DNA of 64,000 nt. Source: CAZPMC01 sp964587755 (lineage in GTDB: Bacteria > Bacillota > Clostridia > Acetivibrionales > DTU013). Where the stretch lies: positions 1 to 64,000 of the forward strand of contig CAZPMC010000003.1 in the NCBI GenBank assembly GCA_964587755.1, in the 5' to 3' direction. The notes under the pieces were generated by a model. It was not told the origin of the DNA and did no database searches. It saw only the letters and a program-made list of their open reading frames with translations. The first letter of the stretch is position 1. Every line of letters begins with the position of its first letter. A program made the translations under genes and the position numbers. Below, in pieces: positions 35,157 through 44,779 of the stretch.

Positions 35157-36391
35157 TCAAATATTTATTTCCTCTTCCGAAAGCATATCCTCATCAACGG
35201 ACGCTTCAATATATCCGCCTTTTTTTACTTCATATCTTATCCCTCTCCACACAACAAAACGGCTGTTGAAAGAGAAGATCAGATAGAAGGTTGCAAATAA
35301 GTCAAATAGCCACGGAATTACAAAATCCAAAGGAGCAATTTTGTTTCTTGTTAAAACACGCATGGCAAGCCCGTGAAAAACTCTCAGTATAATAAATATA
35401 AAGGAAAGATATATTACCTTTGTATTTTGTGAAGCAAAGCCTAATATCAATATTCCCCAGTACCAGAACATCATCATTACAAATGCAGGCAGCTCTACTG
35501 CAATATGGGCCTTTATTCCCGATGCCAGACGTCTTGCATAATTAAAGGATTTTTCNNNNNNNNNNTTCCGCCACTTTCCTTAGCAGCTGGTTCTGTAGAT
35601 TTTTCCTTTGCAAGCTTTTGAACATGACATTCTATAAACGGCCCTAACACAAGCTTATATCCCATTCTGTAAAGAGTATTCCCAAGATAAAGATCCTCCA
35701 GCAAAGACCCGCCAAAGGCTTCCAGCCCGCCAATCTCCATAAGAAGCTTCTTTCGCATGGCGAATGCTGCCCCGGTAGCGCCTACATCTACTCCCAGCTT
35801 GGTTAAAAAGGCCCAGATAAAATCTGTCTCGCTATTTTGAGTAAATGTAAAGAACTTGGTCCAAAAGTCGTTGCCGCCTATATTTATCTGCCCACAGGTT
35901 GTAATACCGACCTTCTCGTCCTTTAGAGGACGGACCATTTTAACGATAAAGTCCTCTTTGACTCTGATGTCACTGTCCCCGAACAAAACAATGTCATATT
36001 TTGATATCTTTATTCCATTGACCATGTTTGAGCTTTTTCCATTAAGTCCGGGAATAACAGGATTTACGATTATTTTGCAATCTGTTTCAGGATACTTTTT
36101 AATTGTGTCTCTTACAACGGGTATAGCCGGGTCATCAGGTGTTTGGAAGCTGAATATGTGCTCCACCAGCCCCTTATAATTTTGCATAAACCATGTATCA
36201 AGATTCTTTTCCAGCTCGAAATCCAAGTCCTTAATTGGATGAATAATGCTAACCCCTACCGCCTCGTCCTCTTTATCTGACTCAATAATTCGGTTTGTCC
36301 AGTCCATGTGAAGCTTGAAAAAGACCAGCTGCCCTATCCAAAACAGGCAGAAAACTGTTCCAACTGCAATGCAAAAATACAATAGCAACAT
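35157..36391 (-). CDS. family 2/21 membrane glycosyltransferase, interrupted by an assembly gap
   Basis: A glucosylceramide-synthase-like processive glycosyltransferase. An N-terminal membrane segment (LLLYFCIAVGTVFCLFWIG) is followed by the catalytic domain, with SIIHPIKDLDFE, the DSDIRV metal motif near 130 and EDLYLG near 237. After the N run at 35556-35565 the protein continues as KSFNYARRLASGIKAHIAVEL into C-terminal membrane helices. The two halves are in different frames across exactly ten Ns, so the true gap length is not ten. ATG at 36391 has GGGGGG eight bases upstream. Confidence 0.82.
35556..35565. other. assembly gap of ten Ns
   Basis: Placeholder run inside the glycosyltransferase gene. 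Frame analysis says the true number of missing bases is 2 modulo 3. Confidence 0.99.
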
Positions 36392-36477
36392 AAAACATTC
36401 CCCCCACATGTTTATCCGTATTGTCCATTATATAACTTATGCCTAAATAATACAATAAATTTACAATTATAAGCAAA

Positions 36478-36491
36478 GGGGACGGTTCTTC
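36478..36491 (+). repeat. solo copy of the GGGGACGGTTCTTC dispersed repeat
   Basis: An exact 14-base match to the arms bounding the 54354-54688 island, in an intergenic region between the glycosyltransferase and the tRNA promoter. Confidence 0.8.
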
Positions 36492-36559
36492 AGCAAAGGG
36501 AATCAAACCACAGTAATATAACTCGCTCCTTTAAATGCAAAAAAATGCTTCGTCCATCA

Positions 36560-36588
36560 TTGACAAAAATAAAAGTCGACTGTATAAT
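36560..36588 (+). promoter_or_regulatory. consensus promoter of the tRNA pair
   Basis: Perfect TTGACA (36560-36565) and TATAAT (36583-36588) separated by 17 bp. Confidence 0.9.
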
Positions 36589-36614
36589 ATGTTAGTCGGC
36601 AGTCAAGACAACGT

Positions 36615-36688
36615 GCGGGTGTAGTTCAATGGTAGAACATCAGCCTTCCAAGCTGATTGCGTGGGTTCGATTCCCATCACCCGCTCCA
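36615..36688 (+). tRNA. tRNA-Gly (anticodon TCC), CCA encoded
   Basis: A 74-nt cloverleaf. Acceptor GCGGGTG pairs with CACCCGC, the anticodon loop is CTTCCAA, the T-arm contains GGTTCGATTCC, and CCA is encoded. Confidence 0.97.
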
Positions 36689-36701
36689 TATGTTTTAATA
36701 T

Positions 36702-36778
<77 letters not shown>

Positions 36779-36830
36779 CTTACAGGAGATGCAAATGAGT
36801 TTATACCAATCTCCTACCAATCTTAATAGC

Positions 36831-36867
36831 AAAACGGTATTCAACTAGAATACCGTTTTTGTTTTTT
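36831..36867 (+). terminator. intrinsic terminator of the tRNA operon
   Basis: A 12-bp stem AAAACGGTATTC / GAATACCGTTTT around AACTA, followed by a T-rich run with TTTTTTT. The rest of 36780-36955 shows no gene. Confidence 0.85.
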
Positions 36868-36955
36868 TGATTTGATCTACCACTAAAACTTTTTGAATTT
36901 TTTGATGGCATCATCGTCCAGTCAATCAGTAAAAGTTTTTGGTTTGCATATCTCT

Positions 36956-38158
36956 TTACATCTCTGTAGCTACCCCCGTCATCGGTATTTTGTAATATGC
37001 CGGGAAGGGACCACTCACACCATCCTCATTCAATGGGTACACCACCACATATCTTTCCTCTCCCCACATCGCATTGACAAGCTCATTAGGGAGCCCTGTA
37101 TTTGTTTTTGTACTAAAATATGTGTCAGTTGTAATCATACTGCTAAAGCCTGATAAATCATGACTATTGCTAAAGTTTAGCCAATCTGAAATGCTTTTTG
37201 ATACATATACTATATAACCCGACGCCCCGGGGACCGGATCCCAGGAAAAACCGTACCAGCAGGGAGCGCCCAAAAGACTATCTGTTTGCCGCTGCGACCA
37301 CATTGATTTGACATTTACTCTGTCAAGCATAGCAAATTGCAGGTGAAATGGAGCACTTTCTGCTGTGCGATTTACACATGTTACATTTATGTCGACTGTT
37401 TTACCCAGTATTTCTTCATAATAAAACCCATCTTCTGTGAATTCAAACACATCAGGCTTCCCAGCGTCGTTTGTAAAATAGAGTTTAAATCCTGTATACT
37501 CTCCAAGTATCCGTATCCTATTGCGCCAAAAGGTTACCCTTCCGGTGTTCCCATCCAAATACTCGAATGAATCATTATCTATTATAAATAAAGGTTGGTT
37601 TGGAACAGGGTACTCACTGCTCTGTCCCCCTGTATCTTCCTTTTCAGGCTCTGATACAGGTTCTAACTTATTAAAGAAAATTTTTGCCTCCTTCGTGCTG
37701 CCATCCCATTCAACATCAGCACCAAGATTTTCAACAACAAATCTTAAGGGTACCATTGTTCTTCCGTTCTTGGACATTGGAGGCACATCCAGGGTTACTT
37801 TTTTATTGTTAACCAAAGCAATTTCATCATTGAGCCATAGTTTTATGTCAATCGTACCAAGATTTATGTCTACTCTCTTTTCATTTTGATCCCATCCAAC
37901 GGTTCCTCCCATTTCTTCTACCAGAGCCCTGATAGGCAATAACGTTCTGCCGCTGCTTATAAAAGGAACAGTATTGCGCCCGGGATCGATTTCCTTTTTA
38001 ACTCCGTTGACTACCATAATAGGATTGCCTATTTGCACAATCATTAAATCATCATACTCTGCAAAGGCTTGAATTGGTATTAAGGATGCGGTCAGAGTCA
38101 AAATCAGCAAGAACAGCACCAGCTTAATATGACCCGGATTCAATGTTTTACTTTTCAT
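36956..38158 (-). CDS. exported protein with copper-amine-oxidase-like stalk domain
   Basis: A 400-residue secreted protein. A signal peptide (about 10-32, LVLFLLILTLTASLIPIQAFA) is followed by a CuAO N-terminal/stalk-protein domain. That domain contains the paired motif GRTLLPIRALVEEMGGTVGWD and GRTMVPLRFVVENLGADVEWD. The C-terminal half is beta-rich and resembles fibronectin III-like folds. Such stalk domains are common on clostridial surface proteins and are not enzymes. ATG at 38158 has GAGGTGG before it. Binding partner unknown. Confidence 0.8.
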   Translation of the reverse strand: MKSKTLNPGHIKLVLFLLILTLTASLIPIQAFAEYDDLMIVQIGNPIMVVNGVKKEIDPGRNTVPFISSGRTLLPIRALVEEMGGTVGWDQNEKRVDINLGTIDIKLWLNDEIALVNNKKVTLDVPPMSKNGRTMVPLRFVVENLGADVEWDGSTKEAKIFFNKLEPVSEPEKEDTGGQSSEYPVPNQPLFIIDNDSFEYLDGNTGRVTFWRNRIRILGEYTGFKLYFTNDAGKPDVFEFTEDGFYYEEILGKTVDINVTCVNRTAESAPFHLQFAMLDRVNVKSMWSQRQTDSLLGAPCWYGFSWDPVPGASGYIVYVSKSISDWLNFSNSHDLSGFSSMITTDTYFSTKTNTGLPNELVNAMWGEERYVVVYPLNEDGVSGPFPAYYKIPMTGVATEM

Positions 38159-38269
38159 TTTGTCCACCTCATGCTTTCTTTTCTCAAATTTTCCTCTCAT
38201 GAAAATTCTACCATATTAAGTGGCAAAGTTCACCTAATAATATTGACAAAGTGTTTGGGGTTTAGGCAA

Positions 38270-38303
38270 GGAAAAGCAAGGGAGACGGTTTCTTTTGCTT
38301 TCC
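38270..38303. repeat. REP-like hairpin element, diverged copy
   Basis: Arms GGAAAAGCAA and TTGCTTTCC enclose GGGAGACGGTTTCTT, a diverged form of the GGGGACGGTTCTTC repeat. A second small inverted repeat GGTGCC/GGCACC follows at about 38380-38406. Confidence 0.5.
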
Positions 38304-38425
38304 CCCCAAGCTTCAAATCAAAAAAAGAATGATTTTATGACGAATATATGCTAAAATTGCACTAAATATGGTAACTTCGGTGCCTGCCACCATTAAGAAT
38401 GGCACCATAGAGAAAGGGCAAATCT

Positions 38426-39097
38426 ATGGATTATTTGCTATTATTTTTAGAGGGTATCATTACTTTTATCTCTCCATGCCTACTGCCAATGATTCCAATT
38501 TACATATCATATTTGGCAGGACAGGGTAATGAAGAGAAAAGAACGTCAACTGTCATAAATTCCGTCGGCTTTGTACTTGGCTTTACTGTTGTGTTTGTTT
38601 TGCTTGGAGCATTTGCTGGTACTGCCGGCAGCTTCTTAAAGGAATACGGCACAATAATAAATATTATCTGTGGTATTATTGTCATATTGTTTGGCCTTAA
38701 TTTTATGGGTGTAATTCGTATACCGCTTCTTAACACCAATAGACAGTTGGAAATGAAGGAGTTTAAAGCAGGCTTTGGTTCCTCTGTTTTATTTGGCATG
38801 ATTTTCTCAATAGGCTGGACCCCGTGTGTAGGGGCATTTCTCGGCTCGGCCTTGATGCTTGCAGCTTCCTCCCAAAATGTGACGAAGGCTGTTATTATGC
38901 TTTTATGCTTCTCGGCCGGTCTCGGGGTTCCATTTATCTTCAGCGCTCTTCTGATTGACAAGCTAAAGACAGCATTTGACTTTATAAAAAGAAACTACCA
39001 GGTTATAAATATTATTTCAGGTAGTATCCTCGTAATTGTGGGTATATTAATGGCAACCGGACTTATGGGATATTTTCTTGCATTGCTCACTTTTTAG
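38426..39097 (+). CDS. CcdA-family thiol-electron transporter
   Basis: A 223-residue, six-helix membrane protein related to CcdA and the core of DsbD. It passes electrons from cytoplasmic thioredoxin to extracytoplasmic thiol proteins. The paired cysteines lie in FISPCLLPMIPIYI near the N-terminus and GWTPCVGAFLGSAL near residue 134. It is followed by a TlpA-like thioredoxin 9 bp later, its likely partner. Confidence 0.92.
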   Translation: MDYLLLFLEGIITFISPCLLPMIPIYISYLAGQGNEEKRTSTVINSVGFVLGFTVVFVLLGAFAGTAGSFLKEYGTIINIICGIIVILFGLNFMGVIRIPLLNTNRQLEMKEFKAGFGSSVLFGMIFSIGWTPCVGAFLGSALMLAASSQNVTKAVIMLLCFSAGLGVPFIFSALLIDKLKTAFDFIKRNYQVINIISGSILVIVGILMATGLMGYFLALLTF

Positions 39098-39106
39098 GAG
39101 GATTTT

Positions 39107-39745
39107 ATGAACAACAAATTACGAACTGTTTTGATTTCATTATTATTTGTGTTACTGATAATTACCGCATATTTTGCATATAACTCTTTATCAGACAGAT
39201 ATGACCCGGCTCCAGATGCTCAAATACGCTCTGAAGCAACGGCGCCTGAGGCCACAGAGTCAACAGCCGAACCCTCTCCCACAAAAGAAGCTGACAGGAC
39301 AACACAAGAAGAAGGGGAAGAGATTAAATATGCTGCTCCTGACTTTACGGTGTATGATGCAGACGGTAATGAAGTTAAATTATCGGACTTCTTAGGAAAA
39401 CCTATAGTTCTTAATTTCTGGGCTTCCTGGTGTCCCCCGTGCAAAGAGGAAATGCCTCATTTCAACGAAGTGTATCTGGAAACGAAGGATGATGTGGTAT
39501 TTTTAATGGTGGACTTAAATGATGGTCAAAGAGAAACTCAGGAAAAGGCACAAAAATATGTAGATGACAAAGGCTTTAAGTTCCCGGTGTATTTTGACAC
39601 AAATATGAACGCAGCCGCAACTTACGGAGTATCATCAATTCCAACAACTCTGTTCATTGACTCTGCAGGGTATATCCTAAAAGGCTATATGGGCGCAATT
39701 AAAAAGAGGACCTTAGAGGATGCGGTAAAGCTTTTGCTTGATTAG
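39107..39745 (+). CDS. TlpA/ResA-like membrane-anchored thioredoxin
   Basis: A 212-residue protein with an N-terminal membrane anchor (about 5-27) and a low-complexity Glu/Thr/Pro linker. The thioredoxin domain is of the AhpC/TSA-Redoxin type with active site WASWCPPCKEEMP near residue 106 and the cis-proline in SSIPTTLFID. It probably reduces disulfides outside the membrane, fed by the CcdA-like protein. No cytochrome c genes are nearby, so the target may be another secreted protein. Confidence 0.92.
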   Translation: MNNKLRTVLISLLFVLLIITAYFAYNSLSDRYDPAPDAQIRSEATAPEATESTAEPSPTKEADRTTQEEGEEIKYAAPDFTVYDADGNEVKLSDFLGKPIVLNFWASWCPPCKEEMPHFNEVYLETKDDVVFLMVDLNDGQRETQEKAQKYVDDKGFKFPVYFDTNMNAAATYGVSSIPTTLFIDSAGYILKGYMGAIKKRTLEDAVKLLLD

Positions 39746-39783
39746 CCACCAGCTTTACCTTTTACCTCCGTATTTCATTAGCT

Positions 39784-40413
39784 TTACTGTAGTACCGCCT
39801 TCAGGCGCTCTGCCAAAAGGCGTAAAGCTTTTCCACGATGACTGATTGAGTTTTTTGTAATAGAGTCCATTTGCGCTATGGTCAGTCCCATATCGGGAAC
39901 ATAGAAAAGAGGATCATAGCCAAACCCATTATTGCCTGATGGCTCAAAAGCAATGCGCCCCTCACAGGTACCCCGTACTGTTAAAACCTGACCATCCGTA
40001 AGTATTACAGCAATAGCACAGACAAACCTGGCTGTTCTTTCAGTCTCCGGTACACCGTCGAGCGCATCTAGTAGCTTCCGGTTATTATCTGAATCCGAAG
40101 CACCCTCGCCAGCATACCGGGCGGAATACACACCGGGCGCACCCTTGAGGTAATCCACCTCCAGCCCTGAATCGTCAGCTATTACAGCTTTGCCTGTGGC
40201 TTTCCAGACACTTTTGGCTTTAATTATGGCATTCTCCTCGAAGGTGCTGCCGTTTTCCTCAATGTCGTCATTGAAACCGGCTTGCTCCATGGAAATAACT
40301 TCCCAGGGAAAGCCGGCTAAAATTTCCGTTATCTCAAGCAGCTTCCCCTTATTTTTTGTAGCGGCTATAAGCTTAGGCCGCTTCCCCCTCATAATATCAG
40401 TTGAGTTATTCAC
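39784..40413 (-). CDS. rdgB: XTP/dITP pyrophosphatase (RdgB/HAM1)
   Basis: Removes deaminated purine nucleotides from the pool. It has 209 residues with the family's ATKNKGKLLEI near the N-terminus, ENAIIKAKSVWKATGKAVIADDSGL, and the C-terminal SHRGKALRLLAERL. The start is GTG at 40413, after AAGGA ten bases upstream. The ATG seven codons later lacks an SD and is the alternative. Confidence 0.95.
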   Translation of the reverse strand: MNNSTDIMRGKRPKLIAATKNKGKLLEITEILAGFPWEVISMEQAGFNDDIEENGSTFEENAIIKAKSVWKATGKAVIADDSGLEVDYLKGAPGVYSARYAGEGASDSDNNRKLLDALDGVPETERTARFVCAIAVILTDGQVLTVRGTCEGRIAFEPSGNNGFGYDPLFYVPDMGLTIAQMDSITKNSISHRGKALRLLAERLKAVLQ

Positions 40414-40439
40414 TTTATCAGCATCCTTATAAGTAAAAT

Positions 40440-41654
40440 TTATCTATCCATTACATCGTTAATGGTTGCCGGAATTGCCAATCCTAAAGTGCTTTCTAAT
40501 CCATCTGGCAGTTCAATCTGCCTGCCCTCAACAAGCACCCTGATGCCTGTAATTTCCTTGACCTGCCTGAGAGTATATGCCAGCTGTTTCAAAATTTCTA
40601 TCTTTTTTGCTTCATCACTTTCATCGGTAAAACCGTCACTAAAGTTGAGGGTTAACAATCCGTTTGCCAGTTTGCTATCCAAAAGCTCGACTCCTTTAGG
40701 CATTTGTGTAGCCAGCTTTCCAGAAGAATCAGTATCAAGCAGCTGCTTAACAAGAATCTCAGGCATTTCGCCAACAAAACCGGAAGCTGGTACGGATATG
40801 GGCGCAATGTATGTAAACCCTTCATTTGCCTTCTTATAAAGGAATACATCTACTTTATCCGGACTGTTTTCAAACTGCAATTGTCCGCTGTTTATATAGA
40901 TATCTTCTCTTCCCAGAGCTTTCGAAATATCCGTTCCATACTTCATCTCTCCTTGCAGGTAGCCATTTACAAGAATACGTACCTTATCAATTGTTTTAAA
41001 TTCCGTCAAGGTGTAGATAACTGATGCAACTAAATTCCTCTCAGATCTGGCGTCCTTATAATTTAAAAAATGCCTGCTGAAGTCAATTGTGGCAACACCA
41101 TCTCTAATATCAATACCTAGTATTTTAGTTCCCGAGGGTATCACAGGGTAAACACCATAATAAGCCGTCTGCTCCCTGTTTATAGGGCTGTCAATATCAA
41201 GACTTATGGAAGCTCTGGCAATGCCCTGCTGAATCATTATCCACCTTGTCATGGGAATAAGATACCCGTCCTGATCCTGATAATATATTGTAACAGGAAG
41301 TCTCGTTTTGGTAAATTCTTCATCCGGCTCTGTTGTAATTGAAGATGACAAAACCCCGGTAGCTTGTTTCGGGTCAGGTGTCTGTTCCGGCAAAATATCC
41401 TCCTCCAGGGGCGCCATAGGTACGTTTACATCACCTTCCCCGTCACCTTCCCCGCTGGTTTCCTCATTGGCTAAATCCTCTATAGCCTCACTGTCTCCGG
41501 GCTCATGTGACGATTCAGCCTCTGTTGTTCTGATTAAGTCCAGCCCATCCACATCTGCCAAGGGTTCCTTAGATGCCTTTCCAAAGAAGGGCAGTGAACA
41601 GCCTGCCATTAGCAAAAGCTGTATTACCAATAAAATAGCTATTAATCTCTTCAT
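40440..41654 (-). CDS. GerMN-domain lipoprotein
   Basis: A 404-residue protein with lipobox LLMAGCS, an acidic Glu/Pro/Ser-rich linker (about 35-105) and two GerMN domains. GerMN domains occur in the sporulation/germination protein GerM. ATG at 41654 (GGAGG five bases ahead) gives the proper signal peptide; the frame begins six codons upstream. It points to endospore formation in the host. It lies next to rdgB with a 26-bp gap, as in several clostridia. Confidence 0.85.
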   Translation of the reverse strand: MKRLIAILLVIQLLLMAGCSLPFFGKASKEPLADVDGLDLIRTTEAESSHEPGDSEAIEDLANEETSGEGDGEGDVNVPMAPLEEDILPEQTPDPKQATGVLSSSITTEPDEEFTKTRLPVTIYYQDQDGYLIPMTRWIMIQQGIARASISLDIDSPINREQTAYYGVYPVIPSGTKILGIDIRDGVATIDFSRHFLNYKDARSERNLVASVIYTLTEFKTIDKVRILVNGYLQGEMKYGTDISKALGREDIYINSGQLQFENSPDKVDVFLYKKANEGFTYIAPISVPASGFVGEMPEILVKQLLDTDSSGKLATQMPKGVELLDSKLANGLLTLNFSDGFTDESDEAKKIEILKQLAYTLRQVKEITGIRVLVEGRQIELPDGLESTLGLAIPATINDVMDR

Positions 41655-41784
41655 ATTGTCCTCCATAATCACAAATCTACGTTATTATGGTAATTATGGA
41701 CAAAGTGAAGGCTATTTAGTATTTCCCGATATATTGCCCGGAACAAAGCCTATTTTCAAGCCCTGCAGTCCATGGCTACCCTGC

Positions 41785-42366
41785 TTATTTCTCCGGCTTC
41801 TTCTCCGGTTTCTTCTCATTATTCTTATCAGGCTTCTTTTCATTTTTCTTCTCAAGCTTCTTCTCTTCACTGGCTCTTATAATCTCAAGAAGCCTTTCGC
41901 TTGCCAGCTTATTGCAATAGCTGGAAACAGCAAGCCTTAAAGCCATATCCGACAAGGATTCCATTTCCCAATCGGTATTTATGGTTTCGGCTGTTTTTGT
42001 AAGCTCACTTTCAAGTATCTCTTTAAATTTTGTGTAGAATTCTTTAGGAGAAGAGCTAAGAAGCTCTTGCTTCATAAGAAGCCCGGTGTCCTTGACCGAA
42101 AGAACCTGCTTAAGGATGCAAATCTCAGTTAAGCCAGCCAGATGTTCTTTTGAATATTTCTTACCATCAGTACGCGGCAATAAGTTGTCCTTTATATAGT
42201 TATTTATCATTGCTGAGGTTATTTGGTGGTTTTCATCAAAATTAATCACCTGCCGTTGCATATATGACACGACCTGATCCTTATATAGGCCTATGTCGGG
42301 AAACTCATTCCACCCAACAGGTCTTTCATGTGACAGCTTTTCCTTTAGCAGCTTGAGACCTTCCAT
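41785..42366 (-). CDS. DUF1836 protein with charged C-terminal tail
   Basis: A 193-residue protein. The N-terminal 150 residues fit DUF1836, with a MerR-like DNA-binding portion (SAMINNYIKDNLLPRTDGKKYSKEH, a landmark near 48-72). The last 27 residues are repeats of Lys/Glu/Pro/Asn (KKNEKKPDKNNEKKPEKK), which are absent from the domain itself and likely disordered. Function unknown; a transcription regulator is likely. Confidence 0.78.
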   Translation of the reverse strand: MEGLKLLKEKLSHERPVGWNEFPDIGLYKDQVVSYMQRQVINFDENHQITSAMINNYIKDNLLPRTDGKKYSKEHLAGLTEICILKQVLSVKDTGLLMKQELLSSSPKEFYTKFKEILESELTKTAETINTDWEMESLSDMALRLAVSSYCNKLASERLLEIIRASEEKKLEKKNEKKPDKNNEKKPEKKPEK

Positions 42367-42526
42367 CTTTGTACCTCCGGATAAAATCTTTTATAACATT
42401 TTACTATGCATAATCTGATTCTGCAAATCTTTTTAAATTTTTAAACTCCTATATTGACATTATGATTACCACATAATATAATTTTGATTATTAGATTTGA
42501 TTTTTTACGAAAAAGGGGTGGCATAA

Positions 42527-43219
42527 ATGTCTAACGATATTTGCGTTTTCGGTGATTCAATAGCCAAAGGTGTTATATTTGATAACATCAAAGGCAGGTA
42601 CACTTTTTTAAAAAACAATATAACTAATATGTTAAGCAGAAGTCAAGGCTTGAAAATCGATAACTATGCCAAATTCGGCTGCACTATCCAAACAGGCAAG
42701 AAGATTATTGAAAAGCACTTATCAAAGCTTTCTCAATATAAATATACAGCCTTGGAATTCGGCGGCAATGACTGTGATTTTGACTGGGCAGCCGTGTCTG
42801 AAAGGCCTTATGATGAGCATTTGCCGAAAACGCCCATTGACAGCTTTGAAGAGATTTATTCAGAAGTTATAGACTCTGTAGCCAAAAGCGGCAGTACTCC
42901 TGTACTGCTCTCACTGCCACCGCTTAATGCCCCTCGTTACTTCTCCTGGATTTCCAAAGGTCTCAATGCCGACAACATTTTAAAATGGCTCGGTGATGTA
43001 GAGCATATATACAGATGGCATGAGATGTACAACCTTGCTGTTTTAAGGCTTGCAGCAATAAAAAACGTCCCTCTCATCGATATACGAAGAGCTTTTTTAA
43101 AAACAAGGGATTACATAAAGCTGTACTGTGAGGATGGCATACATCCAAATGAAGAAGGTCATCGCCTGATATCTGACTTTATAACAGAGCATATCGCGAG
43201 GTTATCTTTGTCTCAGTAG
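42527..43219 (+). CDS. SGNH/GDSL-family hydrolase
   Basis: A 230-residue cytoplasmic esterase-like enzyme. The catalytic serine block is ICVFGDSIAKGV, block III is FGGNDCDFDW and the C-terminal Asp-His pair is in EDGIHPNEEGHRL. Natural substrate unknown. SD AAGGGGTGG precedes the ATG. The last codons and stop lie in a 15-bp direct repeat shared with the end of queH. Confidence 0.88.
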   Translation: MSNDICVFGDSIAKGVIFDNIKGRYTFLKNNITNMLSRSQGLKIDNYAKFGCTIQTGKKIIEKHLSKLSQYKYTALEFGGNDCDFDWAAVSERPYDEHLPKTPIDSFEEIYSEVIDSVAKSGSTPVLLSLPPLNAPRYFSWISKGLNADNILKWLGDVEHIYRWHEMYNLAVLRLAAIKNVPLIDIRRAFLKTRDYIKLYCEDGIHPNEEGHRLISDFITEHIARLSLSQ

Positions 43220-43236
43220 GCTATCTTTGTCTCAGT
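43203..43236. repeat. short tandem duplication at convergent gene ends
   Basis: TATCTTTGTCTCAGT occurs at 43203-43217 and 43222-43236, a 19-bp period. The first copy ends the SGNH gene and the second encodes the last residues of queH on the other strand. Confidence 0.8.
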
Positions 43237-43736
43237 GAAATTATGCAACCACAATACTTTTGCCGGTAAAGGTCCATGTCCTTTGCCTCTTTTTGTCCCT
43301 GCCTGAATCCCGGACGAAAATCTCTGTAATAAAACTTGACACCGTATTGAGCAGCGTACTTTTCCCCAAGCTCATTTATCAGCTCATGCTTTTGATAGGG
43401 GCTGACCAAAAGTGTAGTAGTAAACGCATCATACCCTTCTGAGGCTGCCAGCTTTGCAACCTGCTCAAGCCTAACGCTATAGCACATGGCACATCTTAAG
43501 TCATCTTCTCCCTTAAAGCTCTCCCAATCAGGCTGGCTGAAATCGTCAAAATAATTTACCTGTAAACCTTTTATCTGGGCAAGCTTCTCAACATTCTCCC
43601 TTCGCCTATTAAACTCATCAATAGGATGAATATTGGGGTTAAAAAAAACACCAACCGGTTCTATACCTTCCTGCCTTATAACAGATAGGGGATATGTTGA
43701 GCAAGGCCCACAGCACATATGCATTAATAGCTTCAT
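43221..43736 (-). CDS. queH: epoxyqueuosine reductase QueH
   Basis: The DUF208-type enzyme for the last step of queuosine synthesis, non-homologous to QueG. It has 171 residues and the characteristic cysteines in HMCCGPCSTYPL (residues 8-12), LRCAMCYSVRLEQVA near 82 and YCGCIISL at the end. These hold a [4Fe-4S] cluster and a second metal site. It overlaps the end of ruvB by four bases and is the last gene of the ruvCAB-queH run. Confidence 0.93.
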   Translation of the reverse strand: MKLLMHMCCGPCSTYPLSVIRQEGIEPVGVFFNPNIHPIDEFNRRRENVEKLAQIKGLQVNYFDDFSQPDWESFKGEDDLRCAMCYSVRLEQVAKLAASEGYDAFTTTLLVSPYQKHELINELGEKYAAQYGVKFYYRDFRPGFRQGQKEAKDMDLYRQKYCGCIISLRQR

Positions 43737-44764
43737 TCCAATTTGATCTCCTCTTGTATGTATCGGTTTTCCCCCATTTTTATATTGAGGTGTTCATATG
43801 CAAGCTTCGTAGCCATCCTGCCCCTTGGGGTTTTGTTAATAAACCCAAGCTGAAGAAGATAGGGTTCATAAACATCCTCAATTGTTTCCGGCTCTTCTCC
43901 TGTAATGGCAGCAAGTGTATCCAGACCTACAGGTCCGCCGTCAAATTTTTCAATGATGCTTAAGAGCATGCTCCGGTCCGTACTGTCGAGCCCTATATTA
44001 TCTATTTCAAGGGCGCTCAGAGCCATGGCTGAAACCTCCTCATTTATTACACCGTCAGCCTTGACCTGGGCAAAATCTCGGACCCTTTTCAAAAGCCTGT
44101 TGGCTATCCTGGGTGTGCCTCTGGACCGCCTTGCTATCTCCCAGGCTCCTTTTTCGTCTATATCTATCTTCAGTATTCCCGCAGAACGCGTGACAATATG
44201 CGCCAATTCCTCGTTGCTATACATTTCAAGCCGGTTGATAACACCAAATCTATCCCTTAGAGGTGATGTAAGAAGTCCCGCTCTTGTAGTCGCTCCAACA
44301 AGGGTAAATTTAGGAAGGTCCAGCCTGATGGATCTGGCACTTGGTCCCTTGCCTATTATAATATCTAGTGCAAAGTCCTCCATTGCAGGGTAAAGTATTT
44401 CTTCAACACTCCTATTTAGCCTGTGTATCTCATCGATAAAAAGAACATCATAACTGCCTAAGTTAGTTAATATAGCTGCCAAATCCCCCGGCTTTTCTAT
44501 TGCGGGTCCTGAGGTTATCCGAAGGCTTACTCCCAGCTCGGCTGCAATAATACCTGCCAATGTTGTCTTCCCGAGTCCGGGAGGCCCATACAGCAATACA
44601 TGATCAAGCGCTTCCTTTCGTCTCTTTGCTGCCTCAATGAAAACGTTCAGGTTTTCTTTAACCTTTGTCTGACCAATGTATTCGCTTAAGCCCCGGGGTC
44701 TTAGGCTTGTCTCATCTATATCCTCGCTTACAATCTCTGTCTGGATAAGTCTTTCCTCACTCAT
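43733..44764 (-). CDS. ruvB: Holliday junction branch migration ATPase
   Basis: The hexameric AAA+ motor of RuvAB. It has 343 residues: Walker A GPPGLGKTTLAGI near 62, Walker B LFIDEIHRLNR, sensor GATTRAG and a C-terminal winged helix. The start may be ATG at 44764 or the TTG one codon earlier (44767), which is better spaced from GGGGG. Confidence 0.98.
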   Translation of the reverse strand: MSEERLIQTEIVSEDIDETSLRPRGLSEYIGQTKVKENLNVFIEAAKRRKEALDHVLLYGPPGLGKTTLAGIIAAELGVSLRITSGPAIEKPGDLAAILTNLGSYDVLFIDEIHRLNRSVEEILYPAMEDFALDIIIGKGPSARSIRLDLPKFTLVGATTRAGLLTSPLRDRFGVINRLEMYSNEELAHIVTRSAGILKIDIDEKGAWEIARRSRGTPRIANRLLKRVRDFAQVKADGVINEEVSAMALSALEIDNIGLDSTDRSMLLSIIEKFDGGPVGLDTLAAITGEEPETIEDVYEPYLLQLGFINKTPRGRMATKLAYEHLNIKMGENRYIQEEIKLE

Positions 44765-44779
44765 CAATGCTTCATCCCC

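Noticed and set aside
35157..35477. An apparently independent 106-residue membrane protein.
   Set aside because: Its frame is open upstream to the N run and continues the glycosyltransferase, so it is the C-terminal half of that gene.
36780..36830. Repeated TACCAATCT downstream of tRNA-Arg considered as an attachment site of an integrated element.
   Set aside because: No integrase and no second copy of the tRNA 3' end occur in the window.
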